A DNA stretch of 64,000 nucleotides, taken from NCBI GenBank assembly GCA_044227505.1, contig JBGAWP010000001.1:87922-151921 (forward strand), read 5' to 3'. This stretch comes from UBA7236 sp044227505 (GTDB lineage: Bacteria > Bacteroidota > Bacteroidia > Chitinophagales > BACL12). Positions 62,451-64,000 of the stretch are shown one piece after another (positions within the stretch are counted from its first letter, which is position 1; each line of letters begins with the position of its first letter). Below the pieces are notes generated by a model, which was given only the letters and a program-made list of their open reading frames with translations, was not told where the DNA came from and made no database searches. The position numbers and the translations under genes are program-made.

Positions 62451-62523
62451 TCTGTTTATTGTCTGGGTTGCACATTAACCGCCTGGGGTAAGATTCGTTT
62501 AACAGCACATAATAACGCTATTC

Positions 62524-63105
62524 TCAACTTTTTTCTTTTATCAATTTATAATTTTCTGATTCCTTAAATCTATTCACCCAAGTCTCTGTTTGTTTCTTTT
62601 CATCGTCTAAAAATATCACGTCAAATTTGATTTGATAGCCTTTCAATTTTACTGATTTTCCATTTGTTAAAGGAATAATTGCAATGCAGTCATACTCTCC
62701 ACATTCAACTTTAATATTAACCAAAGAAGAATCGATCATACTGCTTAACGAATCCTTTCCATATTCCATTTGGTATGTTCTGATTCTGAGTGAATCAAAG
62801 TTATCTTCATAATGCTCCCAACCAATAGAATCTAAACTATTTCTTGCCAATTGATACTCTTTTTCGTTTATGTAAATTTTAGATCTTAATAGATTGATTG
62901 CTCTATCTGCCTCCATCCAGGCATTTCCACAAAAACCAAAGTTCATATTTTCTGCCTTGGATAATAATTTAAGAGCTCTTTTATTTTGGCCATTCTCATA
63001 TTTCAATGCTGCTTTGTTAATAACATCAAAACCCTTTTGAGCAAAGGTCTGAATAGTAAAGCTGAAAAATATTAGAAAAATCAGTGTGTATTTTAAGTTT
63101 TTCAT
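62524..63105 (-). CDS. Hypothetical exported protein
   Basis: 193 residues with a signal peptide (FLIFFSFTIQTFAQK). The part up to about residue 110 has helical hairpins (ENGQNKRALKLLSKAENMNF, AWMEADRAINLLRSK) that could be TPR-like. A Cys pair lies in NIKVECGEYDC. The C-terminal part is soluble. No family is recognised. 73 bases separate it from the beta-lactamase gene downstream. Confidence 0.58.
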   Translation of the reverse strand: MKNLKYTLIFLIFFSFTIQTFAQKGFDVINKAALKYENGQNKRALKLLSKAENMNFGFCGNAWMEADRAINLLRSKIYINEKEYQLARNSLDSIGWEHYEDNFDSLRIRTYQMEYGKDSLSSMIDSSLVNIKVECGEYDCIAIIPLTNGKSVKLKGYQIKFDVIFLDDEKKQTETWVNRFKESENYKLIKEKS

Positions 63106-63125
63106 AAAATTGCTACTTACGAGCG

Positions 63126-63200
63126 GTAGATTTACAACAAAGTGGAAGGCAATCGAAAATCTTTAATAAAAATACAAAGTTTTGGGTTATCGAAAATAAT
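63126..63200. repeat. ~75-bp direct repeat, copy 1
   Basis: Core CAATCGAAAATCTTTAATAA at 63150 followed by AAATACAAAGTTTTGGGTTA. It matches copy 2 (63914-63988) over about 75 bases at roughly 80 per cent, better in the core. It lies 3' of the pentapeptide gene in transcription direction. The rest of the 260-base gap up to 63365 shows nothing I recognise. Confidence 0.8.
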
Positions 63201-63365
63201 TTGGAGGAAATTGTTCTCCCTCTGGCGCAAATTTGATTGTATGGATGGCAGTAACGCACTGTGGGGATTTCAATCGAGGTTTAGATTAAGGTTAGGAATC
63301 ATTTTTTAACAAAGACTATTGTTGGGAAGTATAGAGACCGCATGGGTGAAGTGCTTATATATGTA

Positions 63366-63881
63366 TTATTTCGGAAAAATAAGTCCGCTCATTTCTGTGT
63401 ATCCGTCTGTTTTGTAGTTGTCCATTTTACAAGAGCTAAAATCAATGCCACTCAAAAGTCCTTTAAAAGTAGTATTTCTAAAATCACAATTTTCAACTTC
63501 CATCGATTTCAAATAGCCGTTTAAAATAGCATTCGAAAAGTCACATTCTTTGGCTTTGATTTGGAATAATGAACCATACATCTCCATACGTGCATTAGAA
63601 AAATTACAGGAATGCAGGGTGGCTTTTTCAAAATTACATTTATTCAGATTACAATTTGAAAAATCAATATTTTTAAGGTAAGCTGAACTAAAATCAAAAT
63701 TTGAAATATCTAAGCCACTTAGATCAAGATTTTTTATTTTTGATTTTCTGAAATTAATTGTTTCCAGATGATTACCATCCTGATCTACCCTTAATAACGA
63801 TATAAGTTTTTCAAAATGCTTTCTTTGAAACATATTGATATTCATATCTACCTGAACAATATACTTAATATTAAAATCCAT
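63366..63881 (-). CDS. Pentapeptide-repeat protein
   Basis: 171 residues. Residues about 45-155 carry pentapeptide units of the A/S-[DN]-[LF]-x-x type (LDLSGLDISNFDFSS, LKNIDFSNCNLNKCNFEKAT, CNFSNARMEM, CDFSNAILNG, CDFRNTTFKG), a right-handed quadrilateral beta-helix. Some relatives mimic DNA and protect gyrase (Qnr, MfpA), but this short protein has an N-terminal ~40-residue helical part and its role is unknown. It is flanked by direct repeats on both sides. Confidence 0.83.
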   Translation of the reverse strand: MDFNIKYIVQVDMNINMFQRKHFEKLISLLRVDQDGNHLETINFRKSKIKNLDLSGLDISNFDFSSAYLKNIDFSNCNLNKCNFEKATLHSCNFSNARMEMYGSLFQIKAKECDFSNAILNGYLKSMEVENCDFRNTTFKGLLSGIDFSSCKMDNYKTDGYTEMSGLIFPK

Positions 63882-63913
63882 TTTTATTTAACTCTTTATT
63901 GCTTATAACGTTT

Positions 63914-63988
63914 AGCAGATTTGCGATGGCGGGGAAGTCAATCGAAAATCTTAATAAAAATACAAAGTTTTGCGTTATCGAAAATTAT
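63914..63988. repeat. ~75-bp direct repeat, copy 2
   Basis: Same core as copy 1 with one T fewer in the TTTAATAA stretch (CAATCGAAAATCTTAATAAA). It lies 33 bases upstream of the pentapeptide start codon and reaches almost to the window edge, so it may continue outside. Confidence 0.8.
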
Positions 63989-64000
63989 TCTGAGGCAGAT

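Noticed and set aside
62451..62523. attC-like core (GTTAAAC on the minus strand) between the beta-lactamase gene and its upstream neighbour
   Set aside because: Only one 7-base match was found and no partner RYYYAAC with pairing arms; not enough for an integron site.
1..64000. CRISPR arrays, rRNA, tRNA and prophage
   Set aside because: No regularly spaced short repeats, no conserved RNA genes and no phage structural or integrase genes were recognised anywhere in the window.

Overview
The window is a stretch of a Bacteroidota chromosome. It is AT-rich and lacks Shine-Dalgarno sequences before most starts. Its promoters fit the TAnnTTTG/TAnnTTCG (-7) consensus of this phylum. It encodes type IX secretion (T9SS) parts and cargo: a PorP/SprF-like protein, a DUF5723 barrel, and three large secreted proteins, at least two of them with clear T9SS C-terminal sorting domains. 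A YfiT-type bacillithiol transferase and an F-type ATPase operon split so that atpD and atpC lie elsewhere also fit. Order or family cannot be fixed from this sequence alone. No rRNA, tRNA, CRISPR array, phage or intact insertion sequence was seen.

Layout. 1-9.2 kb: truncated rlmN, PorP/SprF-like protein, MORN-like protein, YgjP-type metallopeptidase, coiled-coil secreted protein, DUF5723 barrel, VanX-type dipeptidase and a T9SS cargo of YGG repeats. 9.3-14.6 kb: atpB-E-F-H-A-G, with a hairpin after atpE and related repeats in two intergenic gaps. 14.9-20.2 kb: two more large secreted proteins, one with MopE-like Asp-rich repeats. 20.6-24.5 kb: small membrane protein, thioredoxin-like protein, scpB and rluB (long out-of-frame overlap). 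24.9-30.2 kb: lipoprotein, L,D-transpeptidase, membrane protein, desaturase and acetyltransferase-like protein. 30.2-34.9 kb: a three-gene operon of a beta-lactamase-fold hydrolase/D-aminoacylase fusion, a DUF1611 (DgcN-like) protein and an enolase-superfamily epimerase, probably for D-glutamate or murein-peptide catabolism. 35.1-38.4 kb: lipoprotein, HipA-like kinase overlapping a DUF3037 protein, and a probable bicovalent FAD oxidase. 39-42.1 kb: recA and an M2 (ACE-like) peptidase.

From 42.3 kb to the end every gene lies on the minus strand. This run starts (in transcription order from 48.5 kb) with a receiver protein, a TPR-adenylate cyclase with all ATP-type catalytic residues, and a cNMP-binding/histidine kinase/receiver/HD hybrid, which look like one signalling module. 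From about 48.6 to 64 kb it becomes a mosaic of small unrelated genes (GNAT, NTF2-like, VOC, cupin, SRPBCC, DUF1493, YdeI, MORN, pentapeptide, subclass B1 metallo-beta-lactamase). Two of these are broken: a frameshifted GNAT and the 3' remnant of a metallophosphoesterase. A ~75-bp direct repeat flanks the last gene.

Across the window a composite repeat recurs between genes: a GGAGAGAGGAGAAAGGAG purine block, a TTTAAATTTCTTGCGAAATT near-palindrome, and GATACCT and GTCCTAT tracts. It also supplies coding sequence at the C-terminus of one protein and inside the leader of another. Other non-coding structures are a perfect 68-bp palindrome at 42.1 kb and a ~300-bp MITE-like element at 38.5 kb.
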